The notes: a model not told the origin generated them from the letters alone. Numbered from the stretch's first letter, positions 34,676 to 46,462 are shown. The stretch is DNA of 64,000 nucleotides from Thermobacillus sp. ZCTH02-B1 (GCF_002159085.1 NZ_LZRU01000012.1:124001-188000); one strand, 5' to 3'. Numbers and translations: made by a program.

Positions 34676-35359
34676 TCAGTCCGTCGCAACCGAGAGGCCG
34701 AAGAGCGAGAACAGCCCGGAGATGATCGGCCGCGCGAGGCCGAACAGCGGATCGAGCGTATAGCTCCTCAGTCCCGGTATGAACACGACCAGCAGGAACA
34801 CGAACACGCCCCAATGGATGTAACGGTCCATTTTCATCCGGATCCGGGACGGCGCGAGATCCTCGATGATCCGGTAGCCGTCCAGCGGCGGCAGCGGAAT
34901 GAGATTGAACAGGAAGAGCAGGACGTTCATGCTGATCAGATAGTTGAGAAACAGGTGCACCGCCACCCGGGCGCCGTAGGAGACGCCGCCGAGCCAGCCG
35001 GTGTGGGCCAGCAGCGAGTACGCGGCGATGCCGATGAAGGCGAGCAGCAGGTTGCTGAGCGGGCCGACGGCGGACACGACGATGCCCATGAGGCGCGGGT
35101 AGCGGAACCGCGACCGGACGACCGGCACCGGCTTCGCCCAGCCGAACCCGGCGATCAGGATGAGAAGCGTCCCGATCGGATCGAGATGGGCCATCGGGTT
35201 CAGCGTCACCCGTCCCTGATCGCGGGCGGTCGGATCGCCGAACCTGTAGGCGCTGTACGCGTGGGCGAATTCGTGCAACGTGAACGCGAGCGCGAGAACG
35301 ATCACGATGAACGGCAGATGCTCGAGCGGATACCAGAGAAACTGCTCCAGAACCTCCAT
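34676..35359 (-). CDS. Site-2 protease family (M50) intramembrane metalloprotease
   Basis: 227 residues with about six membrane helices. The zinc motif HEFAH is in the first helix ([15 protein letters not shown]), followed by [10 protein letters not shown] and the third ligand in [12 protein letters not shown]. This is the short YwhC-like group without PDZ or CBS domains. It would cut a substrate inside the membrane; the target is unknown. The ATG shares one base with the prmA stop (TGATG), so the two are co-translated. Confidence 0.9.
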   Translation of the reverse strand: MEVLEQFLWYPLEHLPFIVIVLALAFTLHEFAHAYSAYRFGDPTARDQGRVTLNPMAHLDPIGTLLILIAGFGWAKPVPVVRSRFRYPRLMGIVVSAVGPLSNLLLAFIGIAAYSLLAHTGWLGGVSYGARVAVHLFLNYLISMNVLLFLFNLIPLPPLDGYRIIEDLAPSRIRMKMDRYIHWGVFVFLLVVFIPGLRSYTLDPLFGLARPIISGLFSLFGLSVATD

Positions 35360-36342
35360 CAGCGTCCCTCCGGCTTCCTCGCCGTAAAGGCGATCCAGTC
35401 TTCCCGCTCGTCGCGGTCCAGGATCTCGAAGCCCGCCGCTTCGAGTCCCCGCCGCACATCTTGTTCCTTGTTCACATAAATGCCGGACGCGATGTAGAGG
35501 CCGCCCGGCTTCAGTGCCGCGTATACGTCGTCCATGAATCGAAGGATGATTTCGGCGAGAATGTTTGCAACGATGACGTCCACCGGCGGCGACACGTTGA
35601 GCGGCCGGTGGTCGTTCGTCCCGCCCGCCTTGAGCGCGCCGAGCAGGTCGCTCTCGCGCACGTCGATCCGGTCCTCAAGACCGTTGAGCGCCGCGTTGGC
35701 CCTGGCGCTCGCCACGGCGACGGGATCGAGGTCGAGTGCCAGCACGCTCCGCGCACCCAGCTTCGCGGCGCCGATCGCGAGGATGCCGGAACCGGTGCCG
35801 ACGTCGATGACCTCCTCACCGCCCCGGATCGCGCGATCCAGGGCCTTGAGGCTGAGCGCCGTCGTCGCGTGGGTGCCCGTGCCGAACGCCATGCCGGGAT
35901 CGAGGTCGATCACGATCTCTCCCGGACCGGGTTCGTACGGTTCCCAGATCGGCCGGATCGTCAGCCGGTCCGTGACGCGCAGCGGCTTGAAATACCGCTT
36001 CCACGCCTCCGCCCAGTCCTCCTCGTCGACCACCGCTTCTTCCAGCGAGAAGTTCCCGGGATCGATGCCCCAGGTCCGGAGTTCGCCGATCCGGTCCCGC
36101 AGCGCTTCCCGCAGGGATGCCGTGTCGGTTCCCTCGGGGAACCAGCCCTTGATCTCGACCCATCCGGCCGGTATGTCATTGGGCGGACGATCGAACCATT
36201 CGTCAAGTTTCGACCCGGACGGCTTCCGGTCCGCCCAGGATTCCTCGACCGACACGCCGTCCGCGCCGAGTTCGTGCAGAAAATTCGTCACCATCTCGAC
36301 CGCTTCCGCCCGCGATCGGATGGTCAGCTCATGCCATTTCAA
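35359..36342 (-). CDS. prmA: Ribosomal protein L11 methyltransferase
   Basis: 327 residues. N-terminal substrate-binding domain (WHELTIRSRAEAVEMVTNFL, GWFPEG) and a SAM domain with GMAFGTGTHATTAL, VIDVGTGSGILAIGAAKLG and DVIVANILAEIIL. It trimethylates ribosomal protein L11. The start is a TTG (36342) with GGGGAGG upstream. It has its own promoter at 36400-36428 although the dnaK cluster lies just upstream in the same direction. Confidence 0.96.
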   Translation of the reverse strand: MKWHELTIRSRAEAVEMVTNFLHELGADGVSVEESWADRKPSGSKLDEWFDRPPNDIPAGWVEIKGWFPEGTDTASLREALRDRIGELRTWGIDPGNFSLEEAVVDEEDWAEAWKRYFKPLRVTDRLTIRPIWEPYEPGPGEIVIDLDPGMAFGTGTHATTALSLKALDRAIRGGEEVIDVGTGSGILAIGAAKLGARSVLALDLDPVAVASARANAALNGLEDRIDVRESDLLGALKAGGTNDHRPLNVSPPVDVIVANILAEIILRFMDDVYAALKPGGLYIASGIYVNKEQDVRRGLEAAGFEILDRDEREDWIAFTARKPEGR

Positions 36343-36399
36343 CCGCCTGGACCTCCCCGCATGTCGGCGGCCGCATGCGTGAACGCGGCCACTTCATCC

Positions 36400-36428
36400 A
36401 TTGTACAACACCGGAAGCCGCGCGACAA
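36400..36428 (-). promoter_or_regulatory. Sigma-A promoter of prmA
   Basis: On the minus strand, -35 TTGTCG (36428-36423), a 17-nt spacer and -10 TACAAT (36405-36400), 58 bp before the prmA start. Confidence 0.7.
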
Positions 36429-36451
36429 AAAAATCCTTGTGCAGGACATGG

Positions 36452-36488
36452 AAACGCCCCGGTTCGGTCCGCCGAGCCCGGGGCGTTT
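36452..36488 (-). terminator. Terminator-like hairpin after the dnaJ-side small genes
   Basis: AAACGCCCCGG and CCGGGGCGTTT pair over 11 bp around a 15-nt loop, 8 bp after the stop of the 66-residue gene and just upstream of the prmA promoter. There is no long T-run. Confidence 0.65.
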
Positions 36489-36495
36489 GTCCGTC

Positions 36496-36696
36496 TCATT
36501 CTGTCCATTCCGCCGTACCGCCGTGCGTCTCGATCAGCCGGGTCGCCTGCTCGACGATCGCGTCGTCGACGCGGGCGACGAGCGCCGTGCCGTCCGTTCC
36601 CGGCCGGACGGCCGCCGAAGCCCGCAGCGCCTCCAGCTTGCGCAGCGCCTCGCGGGCCCGCGCGGCGTCATGGAACGATGCCGTCAATTCCGCCAC
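36496..36696 (-). CDS. Small hypothetical protein (66 aa)
   Basis: A soluble, Ala/Arg-rich product (MAELTASFHDAARAREALRK, then VARVDDAIVEQATRLIETHG) with helical character and no membrane span. The GTG start at 36696 has GAGGCGG roughly 10 nt upstream. It is only 15 bp after another small gene and both lie between dnaJ and prmA, where B. subtilis has none. Codon and residue pattern look coding, but I do not recognise the family. Confidence 0.6.
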   Translation of the reverse strand: MAELTASFHDAARAREALRKLEALRASAAVRPGTDGTALVARVDDAIVEQATRLIETHGGTAEWTE

Positions 36697-36711
36697 GGCA
36701 CACGCACCGCC

Positions 36712-36867
36712 TCATCCGCCGCGCTGACGGCGATCCGCCGCCTGCGCTCTGGCCGCCGCTTCTTGATCTTCGGCATCCGCCGTCCGCGGATCGAACACGA
36801 CGTCTTCCCTGCCGGCGGTCGGCAGCTTCCGCCTGCCGTTCTTCCCGCCTGCTTCACGGGGCGCCAT
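36712..36867 (-). CDS. Small hypothetical protein (51 aa)
   Basis: Starts MAPREAGGKNGRRKLPTAGR and continues with VFDPRTADAEDQEAAARAQA: a basic head and an acidic/Gln/Ala-rich helical tail. The ATG at 36867 has a strong SD (GAAGGAGG). The SD and the tandem placement with the 66-residue gene argue for a real gene of unknown role. Confidence 0.6.
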   Translation of the reverse strand: MAPREAGGKNGRRKLPTAGREDVVFDPRTADAEDQEAAARAQAADRRQRGG

Positions 36868-36966
36868 GCGTCCATCCTCCTTCGCGCGCCGGGCGGCGTG
36901 CCCGCGCACGACGATAGTGTGCGGCGGCGCCGGGACGAATATGCGCCCGTGCGCCCTCCGCCGGCG

Positions 36967-38118
36967 TCATTCGCCGCGGAACGCCCGGCGCATCCGCTCG
37001 AACAGGTTGCCGCCGGAATGACCGTTGGCCGCCGCGTATGCGCTCTCCCCCGACAGACGGGCGAACTGACGCAGCAGTTCCTTCTGTTCCTCGGTCAGAT
37101 TCGTCGGCGTCACGACGGTCACCTTCACGTGCTGGTCGCCGGCCCCCGTTCCGCGCAGCCGCGGCACCCCCTTGCCCCTCAGGCGGAAATAGGTGCCCGT
37201 CTGCGTGCCCGGCGGAATGCGAAGCTTCACCTTGTCCGTCAGCGTCGGCACCTCGATCTCGTCGCCGAGCGCCGCCTGCGCGAACGTGAGCGGCACTTCG
37301 CAGTAAATGTCGTCGCCGTCGCGCTCGAAGAATTCGTGCGGCTTCACCCTGATGACGATGTACAGGTCGCCGGGCGGGCCGCCGCGCAGGCCGGCCTCGC
37401 CTTCGCCGGACAGCCGGATCTGCGCGCCTTCGTCGACACCCGCCGGGATGCGCACATGGATCGTGCGCTGCCGCTTCACCCTGCCCGTGCCGCGGCAGGA
37501 GCCGCATTTCTCGCGGATGAACCGGCCCGCGCCTCCGCACTGCGGACACGTCCGGCGGTTCACGATGCGGCCGAACGGCGTGTTCTGCACGATCTCCTGC
37601 TGGCCGGTGCCGCGGCAGGCCGGGCACGTCTCGGGCTTCGTCCCCGGACGGGCGCCGCTGCCGTGACAGGTGTCGCAGGTTTCCGTTCGCGGAATCGTGA
37701 TGTCCTTCTCGACGCCGAACACCGCTTCCTTGAATTCGAGCGTCATCGTGTACTGCAGATCGTTGCCCCGCTGCGGCGCGTTCGGGTCGCGGCGGCTGCC
37801 GCCGCCGAAGAACATGTCGAAGATATCGCCGAATCCGCCGAAATCGCCAAAGCCGCCGAAATCGCCGAATCCGCCGCCTCCGCCGAAGCCCTGGTTCGGA
37901 TCGACATGTCCGTAGCGGTCATATTGGGCGCGCTTCTTCTCGTCGCTGAGGACGTCATACGCCTCCTTGACTTCCTTGAAACGCTCCTCCGCATCCGGAG
38001 CCTTGTTGACGTCCGGATGCAGCTTGCGGGCCAGGTTGCGGTACGCCTTCTTGATCTCCTCCTGCGTCGCGTCCCGGCTGACTCCCAGCACCTCGTAATA
38101 GTCCCGCTTCTGCGCCAC
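36967..38118 (-). CDS. dnaJ: Chaperone protein DnaJ
   Basis: 383 residues. J domain with the HPD motif ([12 protein letters not shown]), a Gly/Phe-rich region ([19 protein letters not shown]), four zinc-finger repeats beginning [24 protein letters not shown] and CGSCRGTG, then two C-terminal beta domains. Type I Hsp40 that stimulates DnaK ATPase and binds unfolded proteins. It starts at a GTG (38118) with GGACGGGGGTGG upstream. It is the last gene of hrcA-grpE-dnaK-dnaJ and is separated from dnaK by a hairpin. Confidence 0.97.
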   Translation of the reverse strand: MAQKRDYYEVLGVSRDATQEEIKKAYRNLARKLHPDVNKAPDAEERFKEVKEAYDVLSDEKKRAQYDRYGHVDPNQGFGGGGGFGDFGGFGDFGGFGDIFDMFFGGGSRRDPNAPQRGNDLQYTMTLEFKEAVFGVEKDITIPRTETCDTCHGSGARPGTKPETCPACRGTGQQEIVQNTPFGRIVNRRTCPQCGGAGRFIREKCGSCRGTGRVKRQRTIHVRIPAGVDEGAQIRLSGEGEAGLRGGPPGDLYIVIRVKPHEFFERDGDDIYCEVPLTFAQAALGDEIEVPTLTDKVKLRIPPGTQTGTYFRLRGKGVPRLRGTGAGDQHVKVTVVTPTNLTEEQKELLRQFARLSGESAYAAANGHSGGNLFERMRRAFRGE

Positions 38119-38167
38119 TCAGCCACCCCCGTCCAATTGAACCTGGCGACCGCCTTCATGCAGAACC

Positions 38168-38202
38168 GAGGGTCAAAGCCGATTGGACCGACTTTGACCC
38201 TC
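38168..38202 (-). terminator. Perfect stem-loop between dnaK and dnaJ
   Basis: GAGGGTCAAAG and CTTTGACCCTC form an 11-bp stem with a 13-nt loop in the 105-bp gap. Without a U-run it may be an attenuator or an RNA-processing barrier lowering dnaJ relative to dnaK. Confidence 0.55.
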
Positions 38203-38223
38203 CGCCACGCTTTCGAACCTCAC

Positions 38224-40089
<1,866 letters not shown>

Positions 40090-40100
40090 TCACAGCCGAT

Positions 40101-40841
40101 TCAGCCGCTGACCTTCACCATGGCCGGACGGATCACGCGATCCTTGAGAATGTAGCCGCGCTGAAGCTCCTCCACGACGGTCCCTTCCTCGTGCTCGTCG
40201 GATTCGACGCGCATGACCGCCTCGTGGAATTCGGGATTGAACGGCTGTCCGACCGTCTCCATCGGCTTCAGCCCTTCCTGCTCGAGCACCTGGAACAACT
40301 GGCGGTAAATCATGTCCACGCCCTTCGCCAGCGCTTCGAAATCGCCCGAGGCCTTCGCCGCGGCGATCGCGCGCTCGAAGTTGTCCAGCACGGGCAGAAG
40401 CCGGGTGATCAGCCCGGCGGAGGCAAATTGCACGAGCTCTTCCTTCTCGCGCTGCGTGCGGCGGCGGAAGTTGTCGAAATCGGCCTGCGACCGGAGCAGC
40501 CGGTTCCGGTATTCCTCGAGCCGGCTCTCGAGTTCGGCGATGCGCGCGTCCCGCTCGTCCGCGGGCTCCGCGTGGTCCGCGCCCGCCCCGGATTCTCCGG
40601 CCCCTTCCTGCGGTTCCGGTTCGCCCGATTCGGCGGATGCGGCACCCGCACCCGGTTCTCCGGACGCGGCTTCGCCTTCCGGTTCTCCGCCGCTTCCGGG
40701 CGTGTCAGATGCCGCATTGAGCGTATCGGCCGGCGCTTCCGCCGCCGGCCTGTCGCGTTCGTTATCCGCATTTGCCGCGCCGCCGCCGGCAGCGGCCCCC
40801 TGGTCCAAGCGTTGATCTGCCGCATCCTTTGCTTGCGTCAT
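40101..40841 (-). CDS. grpE: Nucleotide exchange factor GrpE
   Basis: About 246 residues. The first 90 or so are Ala/Gly/Glu/Pro-rich and probably disordered. Then the long dimer helix (RIAELESRLEEYRNRLLRSQ, ADFDNFRRRTQREKEEL) and the beta-wing (VGQPFNPEFHEAVM, GYILKDRVIRPAMVKV). It releases ADP from DnaK. I use the ATG at 40841 with GGGAGGTG upstream; an in-frame ATG at 40880 lies in a 24-bp duplicated segment between hrcA and grpE and lacks an SD. The acidic/Ala head is longer than in B. subtilis GrpE. Confidence 0.95.
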   Translation of the reverse strand: MTQAKDAADQRLDQGAAAGGGAANADNERDRPAAEAPADTLNAASDTPGSGGEPEGEAASGEPGAGAASAESGEPEPQEGAGESGAGADHAEPADERDARIAELESRLEEYRNRLLRSQADFDNFRRRTQREKEELVQFASAGLITRLLPVLDNFERAIAAAKASGDFEALAKGVDMIYRQLFQVLEQEGLKPMETVGQPFNPEFHEAVMRVESDEHEEGTVVEELQRGYILKDRVIRPAMVKVSG

Positions 40842-40865
40842 TGCTGCGGATCCACCTCCCTGACG

Positions 40866-40913
40866 CCGCGGTCGAACCATCGCGCTCAGCCGCGGTCAAA
40901 CCATCGTGCTCAA
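40866..40913. repeat. 24-bp tandem duplication at the hrcA-grpE junction
   Basis: CCGCGGTCGAACCATCGCG (40866) and CCGCGGTCAAACCATCGTG (40890) begin two adjacent 24-bp units differing at 3 positions. The second ends in the hrcA stop codon. On the minus strand each unit contains an ATG: one reads ATGGTTTGA (stop at once), the other is in frame with grpE. Confidence 0.8.
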
Positions 40914-41935
40914 TTGTAACATCTCGCGAGCATGACAGACAAATTTTTGGAGAGGATGTCCATCAACGTGATCGCCTTCGCGTAATCCATGCGCATCGGT
41001 CCGAGCAGTCCGATCGTGCCGACCGTCGTGCCGTCCACGACGTAGGTGGCCGTGATCAGGCTGCAGTTCTGCAGCGCCTCGTCCGCGTTCTCGCTGCCGA
41101 TCCGGACCTGGATGCCTTCCTGCTTCGGGCTGAACGAGCGCACCAGGGCCGGCGTCTCGTCGAGCCATTCGAGGATCGACTTCACCTTGTTCACATCCCG
41201 GAACTCCGGCTGCGACAGCATGTTCGAAGTGCCGCTCGTGAACGCACGGTGTTCGGTCCGCTGCTCGAGCGCCTGCGCCAGGGCGTCGATGATCATTTCG
41301 CAATGGTTGACGTAGCGGTTCAGCTCCTCGCTCACTTCGGTGTAGAGCTTCGTCTGCAGCTTGTGCAGCGGCACGCCGACGAGCTTCGCGTTCAGGATCG
41401 CCACGATCTTCTCGAACTCGTTCATGTCGAACCCCGGCGGGATCGAGATCGTCCGGTTCTCGACATGGCCGGTGTTCGTCACGATGATCGCGACGGCCAT
41501 CTGCTCGTTCAGCGGCACGAGTTGGAAGGCCTTCAGCGAATTGCTGAACACCTCGGGACCGAGCACGATGCTCGTATAGTTCGTCAGGTTCGCCAGAATC
41601 GTCGCGGCATGCTGGATAATCTGCTCCATGCGGGTCATTTTCCGGGAGAAAAACTCGCGGACCGTCCGCAGGTCCTCCTCGTCCACTTCACCGAGCCGGA
41701 GGAGGTGATCGACGTAGTAACGATATCCCTTCGCCGACGGAATCCGTCCGGCAGACGTGTGCGGCTGCTCCAGATACCCGAGTTCCTCCAGGTCTGCCAT
41801 CTCGTTCCGGATCGTGGCGGGACTGTAACCGACGCCGCTCTTCTTCGAGATGCTGCGCGATCCCACCGGTTCGGCGGACCGAATGTAGTCATCCACGATG
41901 GCGCTCAATATCAGTCGCTGTCTTTCGGTCAACAT
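40910..41935 (-). CDS. hrcA: Heat-inducible transcription repressor HrcA
   Basis: 341 residues. N-terminal winged helix (RQRLILSAIVDDYIRSAEPVG, SPATIRNEMADLEELGYLEQ) and HrcA core with PSAKGYRYYVDHLL and LGPMRMDYAKAI near the C-terminus. HrcA binds CIRCE and represses the dnaK and groE operons; GroEL modulates it. It heads hrcA-grpE-dnaK-dnaJ with a perfect CIRCE 46 bp upstream, so the operon is autoregulated. GGGAGGG precedes the ATG. Confidence 0.97.
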   Translation of the reverse strand: MLTERQRLILSAIVDDYIRSAEPVGSRSISKKSGVGYSPATIRNEMADLEELGYLEQPHTSAGRIPSAKGYRYYVDHLLRLGEVDEEDLRTVREFFSRKMTRMEQIIQHAATILANLTNYTSIVLGPEVFSNSLKAFQLVPLNEQMAVAIIVTNTGHVENRTISIPPGFDMNEFEKIVAILNAKLVGVPLHKLQTKLYTEVSEELNRYVNHCEMIIDALAQALEQRTEHRAFTSGTSNMLSQPEFRDVNKVKSILEWLDETPALVRSFSPKQEGIQVRIGSENADEALQNCSLITATYVVDGTTVGTIGLLGPMRMDYAKAITLMDILSKNLSVMLARCYN

Positions 41936-41980
41936 CTCCCGAACCCTCCCGACCGGACGATGCTTGCCTTCAGACCGTTG

Positions 41981-42007
41981 TTAGCACTCGACGACCGAGA
42001 GTGCTAA
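41981..42007. promoter_or_regulatory. CIRCE element (HrcA operator)
   Basis: TTAGCACTC, 9 nt, GAGTGCTAA: an exact copy of the CIRCE consensus arms, downstream of the hrcA promoter and within its leader. Confidence 0.97.
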
Positions 42008-42018
42008 CCAACAATACA

Positions 42019-42048
42019 AAAATACCAAACCGGCTTGACGATTGTCAA
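42019..42048 (-). promoter_or_regulatory. Sigma-A promoter of hrcA-grpE-dnaK-dnaJ
   Basis: -35 TTGACA (42048-42043), an 18-nt spacer and -10 TATTTT (42024-42019). The -35 begins 2 bp after the stop codon of the acetyltransferase gene, so the heat-shock operon may also receive read-through. Confidence 0.75.
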
Positions 42049-42049
42049 G

Positions 42050-42520
42050 TCAGTTCAGTACCTTGAGCACCGCGATCTCGTCGCACGCATGGCGTTTCGG
42101 ACAATTCACGCAATCGGTCCATACCTTCTCCGGGAAGATCGCCTTGTCCACCACTTCGAAGCCGTTTTTCCGGAAAAAGTCGACCGCGTACGTGAGCGCC
42201 ATCACCCGCGGAACCCCCTGCCTGCGCGCCTCCTCCACGAGCATGTCCACCAGCTTCGTGCCGATGCCGCAGCCCTTGTATCCTTCCTTCATGCCGAGCG
42301 AGCGGATCTCCACCAGATCGTTGCCGAGCCGGAACAGCGATCCGCAGCCCACAATCTCGCCGTCGATCTCGGCCACGACGAAGGAATCGATGTGGCGGGC
42401 GAGCGCTTCCCGCGAGCGCGGCAGCATGATCCCCTTCTCCGCATAGCTTGCGATCAGGCGGTGCAGCTCCTCCACGTCGTCGAGGGTCGCCCGTCTGCAC
42501 ACCGCTTCTTTCACCATCAT
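42050..42520 (-). CDS. GNAT family N-acetyltransferase, ArgA-like
   Basis: 156 residues of GNAT fold: RRATLDDVEELHRLIASYAE, VVAEIDGEIVGCGSLF, the acetyl-CoA loop KGCGIGTKLVDMLVEEAR, and ALTYAVDFFRKNGFE. The C-terminal cysteine cluster (DCVNCPKRHACDE) is seen in short N-acetylglutamate synthase-like proteins. The product is therefore a candidate for the first step of arginine synthesis, or a related acetylation. An ARG box overlapping its promoter supports a link with arginine. Homologues without that role also exist, so function is inferred. Confidence 0.85.
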   Translation of the reverse strand: MMVKEAVCRRATLDDVEELHRLIASYAEKGIMLPRSREALARHIDSFVVAEIDGEIVGCGSLFRLGNDLVEIRSLGMKEGYKGCGIGTKLVDMLVEEARRQGVPRVMALTYAVDFFRKNGFEVVDKAIFPEKVWTDCVNCPKRHACDEIAVLKVLN

Positions 42521-42577
42521 CTCACATGCGCGCCTCCCGCTTCCGGCCGATCAAGGGCCGATGCGTAAAAAAGAATA

Positions 42578-42591
42578 TGAATAAATATACA
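42578..42591. promoter_or_regulatory. ARG box (ArgR/AhrC operator)
   Basis: TGAATAAATATACA agrees with the core TGAATWWWWATTCA at 13 of 14 positions and covers the -10 of the acetyltransferase promoter, a position suited to repression by arginine-bound ArgR. Confidence 0.6.
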
Positions 42592-42612
42592 ACAAGATGC
42601 AATCTGTTGCAA
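42584..42612 (-). promoter_or_regulatory. Sigma-A promoter of the acetyltransferase gene
   Basis: -35 TTGCAA (42612-42607), a 17-nt spacer and -10 TATATT (42589-42584), inside a rare AT-rich island, 64 bp upstream of the gene. Confidence 0.7.
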
Positions 42613-43183
42613 TCCCGAATTCGCGGAGGCGGACGTGTGGCGGCGGTATGCATGGGTCGTATCGGCGGGACGATGCGCGCGAATGGCTGCCGCGGAACAG
42701 TGCTTGAAGGCCGTGACGCCGGATGACGTGCGCAGGGTGCGCGCAGGACAGGGGGAACGCGGCGGGCGGCCGGACGGACGGGCGCATGGCGAATCTGGTT
42801 GAATTCCGATTTTCAGGCGGGCATGAAGGCAATCGGATCGGGTGGACCGAACGGCACGGGCGGTAGCGGACTGACGCGCGCGGTTGAAGACGGCCTCCCG
42901 CAGACCGTTGCCATGCATGCCCGGCATGCCGCGGCCGGTGTTGACGGTCCCGCGGACCGTTAACCCCTCACTCCGCACACCGGCCGGGCGGCATAACGGT
43001 CCCGGGGACCGTTGACGGCCAACTTCGCGTGCCCGGCACCCTCCGTCCGGCCCCGCTTACGGTCCCGCGAACCGTTAACCCCTCACTCCGCGCACCGGCC
43101 GGACGGCATAACGGTCCCGGGGACCGTTAACGGCCAACTTCGCGTGCCCGAATCTTTCCGCCTTCCCCGCCTGCAACCGGCCC
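42613..43183. other. About 570 bp without a gene, containing a palindrome array
   Basis: Between the acetyltransferase promoter and the hemW stop I find no coding sequence. The right half (42890-43150) is occupied by repeated palindromes; the left half has nothing that I can name. Confidence 0.6.
42944..43150. repeat. 115-bp tandem duplication carrying four palindromes
   Basis: Copies start at 42944 and 43059 and are near-identical over about 92 bp, with a divergent 23-bp remainder. Each holds two inverted repeats: ACGGTCC-CGC-GGACCGT at 42944-42960 and its one-mismatch copy at 43059-43075; AACGGTCC-CGG-GGACCGTT at 42995-43013 and 43110-43128. A degenerate fifth palindrome is at 42890-42908. 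The array lies 34 bp after hemW. Function unknown. Confidence 0.9.
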
Positions 43184-44347
43184 CTATTCGCTCAGCGCCC
43201 CGACGAATGCGCCGAACACCTCGTTGCCGACCGGGATCGCGCGGTCGGTAAGCCGCCAGCCGGCGCCGTCGGGCCGTCGCTCGAGCAGGCCGGCATCCCG
43301 GAGCCGGGCGATGACGCCGCCGAACACGTCGTCGATCGACCGGCCGCCGAATTGCGCCGCGAAGTCGTCGTCGCGGACGCCGTCCCGCATCCTTAGCCCG
43401 ACCATCATGAAGTCCTCCATCGCCTCTTCCTCGGATACCGGCTCCTCGGTAAGCCGCGGCAGCCGCTCCCGGGCCGCCTCGATATAAGGCGTCACGCCCC
43501 GGATGTTGACATGGCGCACGCCGCGCGCGTATCCGTGGGCGCCGGCGCCGATGCCGTAATACGGCTCGTTGCGCCAGTAGGTCATGTTGTGCCGGCTTTC
43601 GTATCCCGGCAGCGCGAAGTTGCTGATCTCGTACTGCCGCCGGCCCGCCGCTTCAAGCCGCTCCATGATGTGCAGATACATGTGCAGCTCCTCTTCCTCG
43701 CCGGACAGCGGCAGCTCTCCCCGCTCATGGAGCGTGTGGAACAGCGTATTCTCTTCGATCTTCAGCGCGTACAGCGAATAGTGCGGCAAATCGAGCTCGA
43801 CCGCCCGGCGCACGCTGTCCGCCAGCATGTCCATCGTCTGACCCGGAAGGCCGAACATGAGGTCGATCGAAATGTTCGCGAATCCGGCTTCCCGCGCGAG
43901 CGCGACGCTGCGATAGGCGTCCGCCGTGTCGTGCATGCGGCCGAGGCGCCGCAACAGCGCATCGTCGAACGCCTGCACGCCGAAGCTGATCCGGTTCACG
44001 CCGCCCTCCCGCATCAAGGCGAGCAGCTCCGGTCCGACGGTGCCCGGATTGGCCTCGACCGTGATCTCGGCGTCCGGCGCCACCGGGAACCACCGCCGCA
44101 CGGCCCCGAGCAGGCGCGCCATCTGCGCGGGCGTCAGCACCGTCGGCGTCCCGCCGCCGACGAACACGGTGTCGATTTTCTCCGGAGGCAGCGCTTCGAC
44201 CGTGCGCTCCATCTCCCGCTCGAGCGCCTCCAGATACGCGTCGACCGGCTGCCCCGCCAGCGCGTAGGTGTTGAAATCGCAATAATGGCACCGCTGCGCG
44301 CAGAACGGGATATGGATGTAGAGCGCCCTCGGAGGATGCATCAGCAT
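43184..44347 (-). CDS. hemW: Radical SAM heme chaperone HemW
   Basis: 387 residues. The N-terminal cluster motif is C16-x3-C20-x2-C23 (IPFCAQRCHYCDFN), followed by VFVGGGTPTVL, ANPGTV, RISFGVQAFDDALLRRLGR and a C-terminal HemW domain with YGIGAGAHGY. The fourth Cys seen in coproporphyrinogen dehydrogenase (CxxxCxxCxC) is absent: CDF follows, as in HemW. It binds and transfers heme rather than oxidising coproporphyrinogen. It follows lepA, as in B. subtilis. Confidence 0.95.
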   Translation of the reverse strand: MLMHPPRALYIHIPFCAQRCHYCDFNTYALAGQPVDAYLEALEREMERTVEALPPEKIDTVFVGGGTPTVLTPAQMARLLGAVRRWFPVAPDAEITVEANPGTVGPELLALMREGGVNRISFGVQAFDDALLRRLGRMHDTADAYRSVALAREAGFANISIDLMFGLPGQTMDMLADSVRRAVELDLPHYSLYALKIEENTLFHTLHERGELPLSGEEEELHMYLHIMERLEAAGRRQYEISNFALPGYESRHNMTYWRNEPYYGIGAGAHGYARGVRHVNIRGVTPYIEAARERLPRLTEEPVSEEEAMEDFMMVGLRMRDGVRDDDFAAQFGGRSIDDVFGGVIARLRDAGLLERRPDGAGWRLTDRAIPVGNEVFGAFVGALSE

Positions 44348-44559
44348 CTGGTCCGTTCACCCCTTTCGCGATGCGGAACAAGAAACCCGCCGGACCAACG
44401 TGCGCCGCCGGCGGCGTATCGACGGACCGGCGTCGTACCCGTTCCGGAGCCACGGAACGGACGCCGCACCGCATCCGCCCGCCCGACATCTACGCACCGG
44501 GCATCCGTCTTCAGGAACAATGGAGCCGCCGGGATGGCCCCGGCGGCCGGACGGCGGCG
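44348..44559. other. 212-bp gap between lepA and hemW
   Basis: It holds the hemW ribosome-binding site (AAAGGGGTG) and a small inverted repeat GTTCCG/CGGAAC near 44450. I see no gene or clear terminator, so lepA and hemW may be cotranscribed. Confidence 0.4.
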
Positions 44560-46374
<1,815 letters not shown>

Positions 46375-46415
46375 GCAGTTCCTCCAACCAGTGCGTGAAT
46401 GCCGTTCGAGCTTCT

Positions 46416-46445
46416 ATTATATCAGCAGCGGGTTGGGGGCATCAA
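46416..46445 (-). promoter_or_regulatory. Sigma-A promoter of lepA-hemW
   Basis: -35 TTGATG (46445-46440), an 18-nt spacer and -10 TATAAT (46421-46416) with an extended TGA before it, 42 bp upstream of lepA. Confidence 0.75.
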
Positions 46446-46462
46446 TTCGCGGATGCGCGGCG

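Noticed and set aside
36684-36875. Alternative 63-codon frame over the small gene at 36712-36867
   Set aside because: It has an Arg/Pro-rich composition and no SD of its own; the 51-residue frame has a strong SD.
42890-43150. Palindrome array considered as a CRISPR array
   Set aside because: Units are palindromes within a 115-bp duplication with similar, not unique, intervening sequence and no cas genes nearby.
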